Notes: generated by a model not told the origin, from the letters alone. A stretch of 15,347 nucleotides of DNA from DATAEU01 sp046735355 (GCA_046735355.1 JBKPTC010000089.1:1-15347), one strand, 5' to 3'; positions 1 to 8,248 are shown, numbered from the stretch's first letter. Made by a program: numbers and translations.

Positions 1-1
1 G

Positions 2-955
2 CTCGCGCTCGCCGCCGTCCTCGCCACGCTGCTCGTCTCGTGCGCGTCCGACGGAGGCGACGCCGCACCGTCGGCGACGTCTCGCTCGTCCGCGATGCAG
101 GCGGTGATGGCGACGACGGATCTGTACGTCGGGCCGTCGCAGCGCGTCGGGGTCGGGCTGCCGCTCAACGACGGCCGCCTGGTCAGCTTCGGCGCCGTCT
201 CGTTCCGGTTCTCGTACCTCGGAACGTCGTCGGCCGCCACGACGACGCCCGCCGGACCGAGCGTCCGGGCCACGTACATCCCCACGCCCGGCACACCGGC
301 CGGCGGCCAGACGCCAGAGCTGACGCAGCCGACGAAGGCGCGCGGGATCTACGAGGCCGCCGAGGTGCGCTTCGAGCGTGCCGGGTACTGGCAGGTGGCC
401 GTCGAGGCCGAGGTCGGTGGCTCGGCGATGCGGGCGACCGCCGCGTTTCCGGTCGGCGACCGGCCGGCCCTGCCCGCGCCCGGGCAGCCGGCGCTTCGAA
501 CGGACAACCTGACCATGTCGTCGATCGCGCACGGCGACCCGGCGCCCGCCGTCGACTCGCGCGCCGTCACCGAGGGCAAGGTTCCGGACCCCGAGCTGCA
601 TCGGTGGACGATCGCCGACGCGCTCCGCGAGCACCGCCCCGTGGTCGCGGTCTTCGCGACACCGGTGTACTGCATGAGTCAGTTCTGCGGACCCGTCACC
701 GACGCGGTGGACGACCTGTGGAAGCGGTACAAGGACAGGGCCGTCTTCGTGCACGTCGAGATCTATCGCGACTACAACGCGCAGCCGCAGGAGATCAACA
801 AGGCCGCGGCCGACTGGCTGCTTCGTAACGGCGATCTCACCGAGCCGTGGCTCTATCTGATCGGATCCGACGGGACGATCCTCGATCGGTGGTCGAGCGT
901 GTTCGACCCGGACCAGGTCGCCGCCGAGCTGCGGAACCTGCCTCCGATGCGGTGA
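2..955 (+). CDS. Thioredoxin-like lipoprotein (5' end outside window)
   Basis: The reading frame is open from the first complete codon, so the start lies upstream of the window; the ATG at 95 is internal. The visible N-terminus is a hydrophobic signal-peptide core ending in a lipobox-like LVSC, with the Cys codon at 41-43. This predicts a lipid-anchored protein on the outer face of the membrane. A beta-rich region follows (about nt 110-500, LYVGPSQRVGVGLPL onward). The C-terminal third is thioredoxin-like: VVAVFATPVYC..QFCGPV, then VFVHVEIYRD, and WLYLIGSDGTILDRWSS. The two active-site-like Cys codons are at 671-673 and 686-688, giving CMSQFC, a CxxxxC spacing instead of the usual CxxC. I have seen this TPxxCxxxxCGP arrangement in actinobacterial proteins of this type. 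A redox or disulfide role in the envelope is inferred; the substrate is unknown. The rhomboid gene starts 27 nt downstream on the same strand. Confidence 0.82.
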   Translation, partial: LALAAVLATLLVSCASDGGDAAPSATSRSSAMQAVMATTDLYVGPSQRVGVGLPLNDGRLVSFGAVSFRFSYLGTSSAATTTPAGPSVRATYIPTPGTPAGGQTPELTQPTKARGIYEAAEVRFERAGYWQVAVEAEVGGSAMRATAAFPVGDRPALPAPGQPALRTDNLTMSSIAHGDPAPAVDSRAVTEGKVPDPELHRWTIADALREHRPVVAVFATPVYCMSQFCGPVTDAVDDLWKRYKDRAVFVHVEIYRDYNAQPQEINKAAADWLLRNGDLTEPWLYLIGSDGTILDRWSSVFDPDQVAAELRNLPPMR

Positions 956-982
956 CCGAACCGAACGCCGCCAGCCCGTAGC

Positions 983-1903
983 ATGGACGTCGTGGACCCC
1001 GACCAGCCCGGCACGCTTCCCGCTCCGCCGTCGCCGGCGGTCGAGTACTGCTACCGACATCCGAACGTCCAGACGGCCGTCCATTGCACCCGGTGCGGCC
1101 GTCCCATCTGCACGCAGTGCATGGTTCCGGCGCCCGTCGGCTACCAATGCCCCGAGTGCGTCGACCGGGCGCGCCGCGAGTTCCGCAGAGGCCCCGGACG
1201 CAGGCCGGTCCGCGTTCGGGCGCTGTCGGCGACGACGGTGCTGCTCGGCGCGATGCTGGCCGGGTTCGTCGTCGAGCTCGTGCGCGGCGGCCCGAACGCG
1301 CTGCTGTCCGGGCCGCCGCTCGGAACGCTCGTCGACCTCGGCGCGATGTTTCCACCGTTCGTCGCGAACGGCCAGTACTGGCGGTTGTTCACGTCGATCT
1401 TCCTGCACATCGGGCTGATCCACATCGCGTTCAACGCGTACGCGCTGTGGCTGTTCGGGCAGTTCGTCGAGAGCACGTTCGGAACGCCGCGGTTCGTCCT
1501 GCTGTTCTTCGCCACCGGGTTCCTGGCGAGCGCGACCTCGTACGCGTTCGGGCCGATCGGCGCCGTCGGCGTGGGAGCGTCGGGGGCCGTCTTCGGCATC
1601 TTCGGCGCGTTCATCGCGTACCACTTCCGACGGCGGAGCGTCGCGACGTCGGCCGCCAGCCTTCGATGGGCGTTCACGATGATCCTCCTGAACGCGTTCC
1701 TCGCGCTCGGGTTCCGCGCGATCGATTGGCGCGCGCATCTCGGCGGGCTGGTCGCCGGGTTCCTCGCCGGCTACGCGCTCGAGGGGTTCGGCAGCCGCTC
1801 GACGAGGCGGATCGTCGCGGTCGTCGGTGTCGCCGCGATCGTGCTCGTCGGCATCGGGCTGGTCGCCTGGCGGACCGAGCAGATCCGGAGCCTGCCGGGG
1901 TAA
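983..1903 (+). CDS. Rhomboid intramembrane serine protease with N-terminal zinc-binding segment
   Basis: This 306-residue polytopic membrane protein should cleave transmembrane substrates within the lipid bilayer. Residues 23-59 form a B-box-like Cys/His cluster (C23, H26, C35, C38, C43, C46, C56, C59) expected to bind zinc on the cytoplasmic side. About seven hydrophobic segments follow from residue 81. The rhomboid hallmarks are complete: HIGLIHIAFN with H142, H147 and N151; the GASG motif with nucleophile Ser200; and the catalytic His252 in WRAHLGGLVAGFLAG. The putative dyad is therefore Ser200/His252 and the enzyme should be active. The Zn-segment plus rhomboid layout is common in Actinobacteria and some Chloroflexi. 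The ATG at 983 has no clear Shine-Dalgarno sequence, but the Cys cluster begins soon after it, so a later start is unlikely. The substrate is unknown. Confidence 0.93.
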   Translation: MDVVDPDQPGTLPAPPSPAVEYCYRHPNVQTAVHCTRCGRPICTQCMVPAPVGYQCPECVDRARREFRRGPGRRPVRVRALSATTVLLGAMLAGFVVELVRGGPNALLSGPPLGTLVDLGAMFPPFVANGQYWRLFTSIFLHIGLIHIAFNAYALWLFGQFVESTFGTPRFVLLFFATGFLASATSYAFGPIGAVGVGASGAVFGIFGAFIAYHFRRRSVATSAASLRWAFTMILLNAFLALGFRAIDWRAHLGGLVAGFLAGYALEGFGSRSTRRIVAVVGVAAIVLVGIGLVAWRTEQIRSLPG

Positions 1904-1939
1904 GACCGGGTCGTCGGCGGCTGAGCCGGTCGGCCCTTC

Positions 1940-1965
1940 GATCGGCCGGACCGGTCGGCCCGATC
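1940..1965. terminator. Possible bidirectional terminator hairpin
   Basis: GATCGG at 1940-1945 pairs with CCGATC at 1960-1965. With one bulged C, a further CCG/CGG pairing can form inside, leaving a short loop. It sits in the 67-nt gap between the convergent rhomboid and pheA genes, where a terminator serving both strands is expected. There is no T-tract, so the call is weak. Confidence 0.33.
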
Positions 1966-1970
1966 GGTGG

Positions 1971-2792
1971 CTACACCGCGCCCTTGGACGCCGGATACGA
2001 GCCGAGGAGCTTCAGCATCGCCGTGTGGAGCCGGACGTCGTCGAGGGCCGACACGAGCTCCGGGTCGTCGGCCGCGCGCTCGACGTCCAGATAGAAGAGG
2101 TACTCGAACGGCGCGCCGCGGCGAGGCCGGGACTCGAGCTTGGTGAGGTTGATGTCGTGCTCGGCGAACGGCTGGAGGGACGCGAGCAGCGAGCCCGGCC
2201 GGTCGTGCACCGCCATGACCAGCGACGTCTTGTTCGGCGTTCCGAGGTCGGCGTCGCGCGAGCCGATGACGGCGAACTTCGTGAAGTTGTCCGGATGGGT
2301 CTGGATGCGCTCGGCCAGCACGGCCAGCCCGAGCCGGACCCCGGCCTCGACCCCCGCGACCGCCGCCTCGTGGGTCGAGCCGCGCTCGGCGACCATCCGG
2401 GCGGCGCCCGCCGTGTCGTGCACCGCGACGGTCTCGACCCCCAGGCTCGAGAGGAAGTCCTCCGACTGCGCGAGCGCCTGCCAGTGCGAGTACACGCGAC
2501 GGATGCCCTCGAGCCGCGCGCCGGCCGGCGCTAGCAGCGCGTGGTCGACGCGAACGACCACCTCGCCGACGATCCGGAGCAGCGAGCTGTTGAGCAGGTG
2601 ATCGTACGTCTCGTTGACGGATCCGGCCTGCGAGTTCTCAACGGGAACGACGCCGAAGTCGGCCTCGCCGCTCGTGATCCTCGAGAACGCGATGCGCACC
2701 GTGTCGCACGGCAACGGCTCGGCGTCCGGGAAAGCTGCGAGGACCGCGGTCTCGCTGAACGCGCCGGGCTCACCCTGGTACGCGACCTTCAT
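1971..2792 (-). CDS. pheA: Prephenate dehydratase (phenylalanine biosynthesis)
   Basis: This 273-residue monofunctional cytoplasmic enzyme converts prephenate to phenylpyruvate with loss of water and CO2. The catalytic domain spans about residues 1-180, beginning MKVAYQGEPGAFSE and including DFGVVPVENSQAGSVNETYDHL. The usual TRF motif near its end reads T171-K172-F173 (NFTKFAVIG). The C-terminal ACT regulatory domain (about 188-265) has DRPGSL at 197-202 and the ESRP motif at 220-223, both typical of Phe-feedback sites. The segment usually written SHPQALAQ reads SHWQALAQ (102-109). The frame is open 30 codons further upstream, but homology starts at the ATG at 2792. The gene lies 49 nt downstream of the tadC stop on the same strand, so read-through from the pilus operon is possible. 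No strong Shine-Dalgarno sequence is seen. Confidence 0.94.
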   Translation of the reverse strand: MKVAYQGEPGAFSETAVLAAFPDAEPLPCDTVRIAFSRITSGEADFGVVPVENSQAGSVNETYDHLLNSSLLRIVGEVVVRVDHALLAPAGARLEGIRRVYSHWQALAQSEDFLSSLGVETVAVHDTAGAARMVAERGSTHEAAVAGVEAGVRLGLAVLAERIQTHPDNFTKFAVIGSRDADLGTPNKTSLVMAVHDRPGSLLASLQPFAEHDINLTKLESRPRRGAPFEYLFYLDVERAADDPELVSALDDVRLHTAMLKLLGSYPASKGAV

Positions 2793-2841
2793 CGCGCGCC
2801 AGGGTAACAGTGGCGATCGGGCGGACCGCGGAACGCGTTCG

Positions 2842-3792
2842 CTAGCTGCCGTTGACGAGCGACTGCATGATCCGGATGACACCCGGACCCGCCACGACGA
2901 CGAACAGCGAGGGCAGGACGCACATGACGAGCGGGAAGACGATCTTCACCGGCGTCTTCTGCGCCTCCTCCTGGGCGCGCTGACGGCGCTTGATGCGCAG
3001 GTCGGCGGACTGAGTCCGGAGCACGTTCGCGATGCTGACGCCGAAGATGTCCGCCTGGATCATCGCCAGGACGAAGCCGTTCAGCTCCTCGACGTCCGTG
3101 CGCTCGCCGAGCGACTTGAACGCGTCCTGCCGCGACACGCCGAGCTGGATCTCCTGGAGCATGCGGCCGAGCTCCTTCGACAGCGTGCCGGGGACGTTCC
3201 GAACGACCTGCTGGATCGCGGCGTTCAGCGACAGGCCGGCCTCGACGCTGATCGTGAGGAGGTCGAGCGTGTCCGCCAACCCCCGACGGATCTCCTTCTG
3301 CCGCTTCTCGACGTGGCTGTCGATGATCACGTCCGGGCCGAAATAGCCGACCGCGGTCAGCAGCCCGATGACGATCATCTGCTTGATGCCGGTGATGCCG
3401 ACGACGCCCGACAGGAAGAAGGAACCGACCAGCGCGGCGACGCCACCAATCACCTTCGCCGCCGCCACGCGCTCGGCGTCCCAGCCGACCGGGCTTCCGG
3501 CGAGGGTCAGCTTCTTGGTGTACCGCTCGAACGCGCCGAGCGGCGTGAACCGCTTGGCGATCCGGACGGCCGAGCCGAACACCGGCGTGAGCGCCCGGTA
3601 GAGGATGCTCTTGGACAGCTGCTCCTCGCGAAGGTTGGGGATGTCGATCGAGCTCGACTGTCCGACCTGCGTCTGGAGCAACCGGACGGACTCCTTGCGC
3701 TCGGACACCGAGAAGTCGACGGCAAGCGCGACCAGGACGATCGTGCCGAACGTGCAGGCGAGACCCAAGGCGAGAACGGCGACGTTAGACAT
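2842..3792 (-). CDS. tadC: TadC-like pilus assembly platform protein (T2SSF domain)
   Basis: A 316-residue inner-membrane protein of the type II secretion F family, one of two platform proteins expected to couple the TadA ATPase to Flp pilin assembly. It has an N-terminal membrane segment (about 4-25), a cytoplasmic stretch, and a pair of hydrophobic segments (about 110-150). The T2SSF core follows at about 170-300, with GLADTLDLLTISVEAGLSLN and ELGRMLQEIQLGVSRQDAFKSLGER. A last membrane segment is near 285-308 (VFPLVMCVLPSLFVVVAGP). The ATG lies inside the end of tadB (8-nt overlap), preceded by GAGG 4 nt upstream. Translation is therefore probably coupled to tadB. It is the last recognisable Tad gene of the run. 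Assignment as TadC rather than TadB rests on its position after the other T2SSF protein. Confidence 0.9.
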   Translation of the reverse strand: MSNVAVLALGLACTFGTIVLVALAVDFSVSERKESVRLLQTQVGQSSSIDIPNLREEQLSKSILYRALTPVFGSAVRIAKRFTPLGAFERYTKKLTLAGSPVGWDAERVAAAKVIGGVAALVGSFFLSGVVGITGIKQMIVIGLLTAVGYFGPDVIIDSHVEKRQKEIRRGLADTLDLLTISVEAGLSLNAAIQQVVRNVPGTLSKELGRMLQEIQLGVSRQDAFKSLGERTDVEELNGFVLAMIQADIFGVSIANVLRTQSADLRIKRRQRAQEEAQKTPVKIVFPLVMCVLPSLFVVVAGPGVIRIMQSLVNGS

Positions 3793-5671
3793 CGATCCTC
3801 ACGATCTTCTTGAACCAGACGAAGCCGACGGCGAGCATCGCCGAGGCAGTGATGGACATGAGCAATCCGGTGCGTGTCGTCCACAACAGCGACGCGTACT
3901 CACGCTTGGTCGTGACGATGTAGAACGCGAACAGGATCGGCAGCGCCGTCAGGATGTACATCGACAGGCGGCCCTCGGTCGTGAGGACGTGGACCTCACG
4001 GCGGAGCATCTCGCGCTCGCGCACCGTGTTCGCCACCGTGTCGAGGATCTCGGCGAGGTTTCCACCGACCTCCCGCTGGATGTTCACGGCGAGCACAGCC
4101 CAGCGGAAGTTCTCGCTTCCGACGCGCTCCGCCATCCCGTTCATCGCCTCGTCGAGCGGTCGCCCGAGGCGGATCTCGGCCACCGTCCTGTTGAACTCGC
4201 TCGCGGCGGGCTCGGGGATGTCCTTGGCGGCGGTGTCGAGGGCCTGAAGGAAGCTGTGCCCGGCGCGCAGCGAGCTCGCCAGGACGTTCAGGACCTCCGG
4301 AAGCTGCTGGTTGAGCTTCTCCGTCCGCTGGTTGAGCTTGTACAGCACGAACGCCCACGGACCGAGGCCGCCGACGACGCCGCACGCCAGCCCGATGAGG
4401 ACGTTCTGGAACAGGATGAACCCGGCCACCATCCCGCCGATGCCGGCCACGACGGACGCGGCGAGGAACTCGCCGGCGCGGAACGCGATCCCTCCCTGCT
4501 CGAGCTTGTGCTCGAGGTTGGCGCCGAACCCGCCGGCATCGACCAGCCGGTCCGCGACCTCCACCATCGGGGCCGGGATCCACGCGGCCGACCGATCGTC
4601 GCCGCCGTCGACCTGCTGCGGTCGCGCGATCGCGCGCATCCGCAGCGCCGCGTCGCGGTCGCGCTTCAGCCGCGCACCCGTTCCGATCGCCATGATCCCG
4701 AGGAGGAACAGCGCCAAGAACACGATCACGATCGCGACGAGCAGGCCGAGCGTTCCGTGGAGCAGCGGCTGCACCTCTCGGATCTGCGGCTGGACCGGTC
4801 CGCTGTGCTGCGGCGTCGGCGCGAGCACCAGCGCCGTGAGCTCGCTGCCCCCGGCGGTCATCTGCACGTTGATCTGGTCGCCCGCCTGGGCATCGGACTC
4901 GTAGCCGATCACGTACTGGTCGGATATCCCGCTCGCGAGCTGCGCGTAGAGCGCGGACAGGCCGCCCGTGTCGGCCGTCTGGTAGCTGCCGCCGGTGTCG
5001 GTCGCGAGCTGCGACAGCGTCTGGACGTCCGTTTCCCCGCCCTTCACACCGATCGAGAAGACCGTCGCGTCGGCCTGTGACGCCGACGCGGTGGCCGTCG
5101 CCGCGTCGGTCGTTCCGACGTTGTTCGCGCCGTCCGAGAGCAGCACGATGTTGTGCTGCGCGTCGTCGTGGCCGAACAGCGAGGCCGAGCGCGTGACCGC
5201 GTCGTAGAGCGCGGTCCCCGGCTGGAGGCCGAGGCGCGCGAGCGCGCCGGTGAGCTTGCCGCGGTCGGTCGTGAGCGGTACGACGACGCGGGCCGAGTCG
5301 GCGAACGCGACGATCGCGATCCGCGCCTCGTCGGGCAGGCTCTGGATGAACCGCTTGGCTGCCGCGATCGCGGCCTCGATCGGCTTGCCCTTCATGCTGT
5401 TGGACGCGTCGATCGCCAGGACGACGTCGATCGCGGCGGCCCCAAGGGGCTTCACGCTGTCGACGGAGACGCCCGAGCCGTTCTCGAGCAGCTCGACGTC
5501 GTCGGCCGACAGCGCGGGCGTTCCCGGCAGCGACACCGTCACGGCGACCTGCGGGAACCTCGAGGTGTCGACCTTGCGGATCGTCGCCCCGGTCTCGGCC
5601 GACGCGGCGAGCGGCAGCGCCAGCGTCAGAACGAGTCCGAGGACGAGGCTCGCGGTGAACCGGATCCTCAT
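3785..5671 (-). CDS. tadB: TadB-like T2SSF platform protein fused to an N-terminal VWA domain
   Basis: A 628-residue two-part protein, about twice the usual TadB length. Residues 1-25 form a signal peptide (LPLAASA|ET). Residues 26-80 are beta-rich (VAVTVSLPG). Residues 82-250 form a von Willebrand A domain with the MIDAS metal site: DASNS (D88, S90, S92), T153 in PGTALYDA, and D180 in LLSDGANN. After a linker comes a transmembrane helix (about 307-328), so the VWA part should lie outside the membrane. The rest is TadB-like: two helices (403-444), a cytoplasmic T2SSF domain (about 455-570, LPEVLNVLASSLRAGHSFLQAL) and two terminal helices (570-588, 602-619). It joins the Flp assembly platform with TadC. 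The ATG overlaps the tadA stop by 4 nt, giving translational coupling. The VWA domain may bind pilin, cell wall or TadE/G proteins; that role is inferred. Confidence 0.92.
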   Translation of the reverse strand: MRIRFTASLVLGLVLTLALPLAASAETGATIRKVDTSRFPQVAVTVSLPGTPALSADDVELLENGSGVSVDSVKPLGAAAIDVVLAIDASNSMKGKPIEAAIAAAKRFIQSLPDEARIAIVAFADSARVVVPLTTDRGKLTGALARLGLQPGTALYDAVTRSASLFGHDDAQHNIVLLSDGANNVGTTDAATATASASQADATVFSIGVKGGETDVQTLSQLATDTGGSYQTADTGGLSALYAQLASGISDQYVIGYESDAQAGDQINVQMTAGGSELTALVLAPTPQHSGPVQPQIREVQPLLHGTLGLLVAIVIVFLALFLLGIMAIGTGARLKRDRDAALRMRAIARPQQVDGGDDRSAAWIPAPMVEVADRLVDAGGFGANLEHKLEQGGIAFRAGEFLAASVVAGIGGMVAGFILFQNVLIGLACGVVGGLGPWAFVLYKLNQRTEKLNQQLPEVLNVLASSLRAGHSFLQALDTAAKDIPEPAASEFNRTVAEIRLGRPLDEAMNGMAERVGSENFRWAVLAVNIQREVGGNLAEILDTVANTVREREMLRREVHVLTTEGRLSMYILTALPILFAFYIVTTKREYASLLWTTRTGLLMSITASAMLAVGFVWFKKIVRIDV

Positions 5672-6987
5672 GCGGCACCACGCGCCTCGGGCGCGAAGAC
5701 GGCCGGGTCCACGTGGACGCCACGGTCCTGGAGCTTGTCGAGGAACGACGGGCGGAGCCCGGTCGCCTTGAGGCGGCCCTTGAACCGTCCGTTCTCGTCG
5801 ACTCCCACCGACCAGTCGAACAGGAAGATGTCCTGGAGGGTGATGACGTCGCCCTCCATCCCGACGATCTCGGTGATGTGGGTGACGCGGCGCGTGCCGT
5901 CCTTGAGACGCGCCTGGTGCACGATCAGGTTGAGCGCCGACGAGATCTGCTCACGGATCGCGCGCACGCCGAGCTCCATGCCCGACATCAGCACGACCGT
6001 CTCGAGACGCGACAGGGCGTCGCGCGGCGAGTTGCAGTGGATCGTGGTGATCGAGCCGTCGTGACCGGTGTTCATGGCCTGGAGCATGTCGAGCGCCTCG
6101 CCGCCACGGACCTCACCGACGACGATGCGATCGGGACGCATGCGCAGGGCGTTGCGCACCAGGTCGCGGATCGTGACCTCGCCCTTGCCCTCGATGTTCG
6201 GCGGGCGGTGCTCGAGACGCACGACGTGCGGCTGCTGGAGCCGGAGCTCGGCCGCGTCCTCGATCGTGATGATCCGCTCGTCGTCCGGGATGTACGACGA
6301 CAGCACGTTGAGCGTCGTCGTCTTTCCGGCGCCCGTTCCTCCGGTCACCAGGATGTTGACCTTGCCGCGGACGCACGCGTCGAGGAACTGCGCGGTCTGC
6401 GCGCTCACGGTGCCGAACTGCACCAGGTCCTCGGTTTGGTAGGGGTCCGCGGCGAACTTTCGGATCGTGAGCGCGGGCCCGTCGATCGCGAGCGGCGGGA
6501 TGATCGCGTTGACACGCGAGCCGTCGGGCAGGCGCGCGTCGACGTAGGGCGAGGACTCGTCGACGCGGCGGCCGACCTTGGCGACGATCTTGTCGATCGT
6601 GCGGCGCAGCTGCCCCTCGTCGTGGAACTTCACGCCGGTCCAGTACAGCTTGCCGGCGCGCTCGACGTAGATCGTGTCCCAGTTGTTCACCATGATCTCG
6701 GTGACTTCCGGGTCCTTCACGAACGGCTCGAGCGGCCCGAGGCCGAGCACGCTGTCGCCGATCTGACGGACGATCAGCAGCTTCTCCTGGGGCGAGAGGA
6801 GCGATTCCTCCTCGTCGAGCAGCTCGCGTAGGCGCTGGTGGACCAGGCCCTCGAGCTCGGTGTCCGACATCGACGCGTCGTAGAGGCGAGGCCCGAGGAC
6901 CTCGACCAGCCGCTCCTGGACGCGCGTGCGGACCTCTGCGATGCGGTCCTTCTGCTGGCCCTTCGCGAGCCGTTCGGCGAGCGACAT
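5668..6987 (-). CDS. tadA: TadA/CpaF pilus assembly ATPase
   Basis: A 439-residue cytoplasmic secretion ATPase of the GspE/VirB11 superfamily (CpaF branch), expected to be a hexamer that powers Flp pilin polymerisation through TadB and TadC. An N-terminal domain covers about 1-140 (LGLGPLEPFVKDPEVTEIMVNN). The ATPase core has Walker A GGTGAGKT at 216-223, the Asp box TIEDAAELRL at 241-250, the Walker B region RIVVGEVRG at 287-295 with E292, and the His box GHDGSITTIH at 308-317. All key motifs are intact and the length is normal. The ATG is supported by GAGGAGG at 6998-7004, 10 nt upstream. The gene follows tadZ after a 27-nt gap and overlaps tadB by 4 nt. Confidence 0.97.
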   Translation of the reverse strand: MSLAERLAKGQQKDRIAEVRTRVQERLVEVLGPRLYDASMSDTELEGLVHQRLRELLDEEESLLSPQEKLLIVRQIGDSVLGLGPLEPFVKDPEVTEIMVNNWDTIYVERAGKLYWTGVKFHDEGQLRRTIDKIVAKVGRRVDESSPYVDARLPDGSRVNAIIPPLAIDGPALTIRKFAADPYQTEDLVQFGTVSAQTAQFLDACVRGKVNILVTGGTGAGKTTTLNVLSSYIPDDERIITIEDAAELRLQQPHVVRLEHRPPNIEGKGEVTIRDLVRNALRMRPDRIVVGEVRGGEALDMLQAMNTGHDGSITTIHCNSPRDALSRLETVVLMSGMELGVRAIREQISSALNLIVHQARLKDGTRRVTHITEIVGMEGDVITLQDIFLFDWSVGVDENGRFKGRLKATGLRPSFLDKLQDRGVHVDPAVFAPEARGAA

Positions 6988-6997
6988 CTCTTCCGGT

Positions 6998-7004
6998 CCT
7001 CCTC
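6998..7004 (-). promoter_or_regulatory. Strong ribosome binding site for tadA
   Basis: GAGGAGG on the minus strand ends 10 nt before the tadA ATG. It is among the strongest Shine-Dalgarno sequences in the operon and fixes the start, which fits high production of the motor ATPase. Confidence 0.7.
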
Positions 7005-7014
7005 GTTGCGTCGG

Positions 7015-8226
7015 TTAGCGGGCGAACAGCCCCTTCTTCTTGCGGCCGTTGTCGGTCGGGATGGCGTTGTCGAGCGTGCCCGGCTCCTCGCGGCCCTTGA
7101 TGAATCGGCCGGCGAAGCCGCGGACGGCCTGCGACACGTCGGCGGTCGGCTCGGAGAGCACGACCGGCCGACCCTTGTTGAGCGACGTCGGCACCAGCCG
7201 GCTCGACGGGATCATCGTGTCGACCTGGATCTTCATCACGCGCTCGACGTCGCTCGGATCCAGCCCGACCTTGCTGTCGGCGCGGTTCAGCACCACCCGG
7301 AACCGCTCGCGCGGCACACCGATCGCCAGGAGCGTGTCGAGCGCCTTGGACAGGTGCTTGACGCCCACGACGTCGAGCGGCGCGATCAGGCAGATCGTGT
7401 CGGCGAGGTCGAAGCACACCAGCGCGGCGTCGGAATACTCGACCGACGCGTCGGCGACGACGTAGGCGAACTCGTTGCGGAGCGCGCGCAGGAACTTGCC
7501 GACCTGCTCGCCGGGCGGCGGCTCCTGCGTCGGGTTGGCCGGCGCACCGAACGCCCACAGGTGGTCGCCGACCTTGCGGCCCGTCGCGAGGATCGTGTCA
7601 CGGTCCGCGTCGCCGAGCGCCATGAGCGACTCCATGTTGGCGTTCGGCTCGCTGCCGAAGTACGCGAACACGTCGCCCATGTCGATGTCGAGATCCGCGA
7701 CCGCGACGTCTTTGCCCGACATATCCGCCAGCGCGGCCGCGAGGTTGGTCGTCAGGAACGTCTTGCCGCTGCCCCCCTTCGACGAGAAGACCGCGATCAC
7801 CGTGCCCCGCTGCGTGGGGGTCCGCAGCGTCTGCGTGTTCGAGCGCACGTTGTCCGACCACGCGACGGCGCGCTCCAGCGCGTCGCGCAGGTCGTCGACC
7901 CCGTGGCGCAGATCGATCACGTCGCGGATCCCGGCGCGCATCGCGGCCGGGAGCAGGCCGTTCATCGGCTGCTCCCGGACCATCAGCACGGCCGTGGACG
8001 GCGCCGACCGGGCGACGAACTCGGCGAGCCCGAAGGCGTCCGCGTCCTTGACCTCGGGGGAGACCACCAGGACGTGGGCCGGGTCGTTCGTGCCGATCAG
8101 GAGCTCCTCGGCCGCCGTGCAGCTCTGCACCCAGCCGACGTCGTCCGGCTCGGCCTCCAGCGCGCGCGCCAGGATCTGCCGGAAGGACTGCGGCGTTCCG
8201 ACGGCGACGACGGCGTGATCGTTCAT
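7015..8226 (-). CDS. tadZ: TadZ/CpaE-like pilus localisation ATPase
   Basis: A 403-residue cytoplasmic protein of the ParA/MinD-like CpaE/TadZ family, which places the Tad machine at its site in the cell. Residues 1-125 form an atypical receiver fold. The position where a true receiver has its phosphorylated Asp reads VLVVSPEV (Ser56), so phosphorylation is not expected. The ATPase domain (about 140-380) has the deviant Walker A KGGSGKT at 150-156 with both lysines, VAVADLDIDMGDV at 174-186 (Walker A' Asp at 178), and a Walker B-like YVVADAS at 255-261. A basic tail (GRKKKGLFAR) ends the protein. The gene lies 22 nt after cpaB and 27 nt before tadA. The only Shine-Dalgarno candidate is a weak GGAG 14 nt upstream. 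Confidence 0.93.
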   Translation of the reverse strand: MNDHAVVAVGTPQSFRQILARALEAEPDDVGWVQSCTAAEELLIGTNDPAHVLVVSPEVKDADAFGLAEFVARSAPSTAVLMVREQPMNGLLPAAMRAGIRDVIDLRHGVDDLRDALERAVAWSDNVRSNTQTLRTPTQRGTVIAVFSSKGGSGKTFLTTNLAAALADMSGKDVAVADLDIDMGDVFAYFGSEPNANMESLMALGDADRDTILATGRKVGDHLWAFGAPANPTQEPPPGEQVGKFLRALRNEFAYVVADASVEYSDAALVCFDLADTICLIAPLDVVGVKHLSKALDTLLAIGVPRERFRVVLNRADSKVGLDPSDVERVMKIQVDTMIPSSRLVPTSLNKGRPVVLSEPTADVSQAVRGFAGRFIKGREEPGTLDNAIPTDNGRKKKGLFAR

Positions 8227-8248
8227 CGTGATTCGCTTCTCTCCGGAG

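Noticed and set aside
95..97. ATG as start of the first lipoprotein gene
   Set aside because: Starting here would remove the in-frame signal peptide and lipobox encoded at about 2-43.
2831..2840. Perfect 10-bp palindrome GAACGCGTTC between tadC and pheA
   Set aside because: It is a single palindrome with no spacer and no second copy noticed in the window. It could be an operator for pheA but could also be chance in GC-rich DNA.
3605..5080. Long open frame on the + strand opposite tadB/tadC
   Set aside because: It is rich in Arg, Asp, Glu and His with no recognisable domain, and lies wholly antisense to well-supported Tad genes. This is the usual shadow of high-GC codon use.
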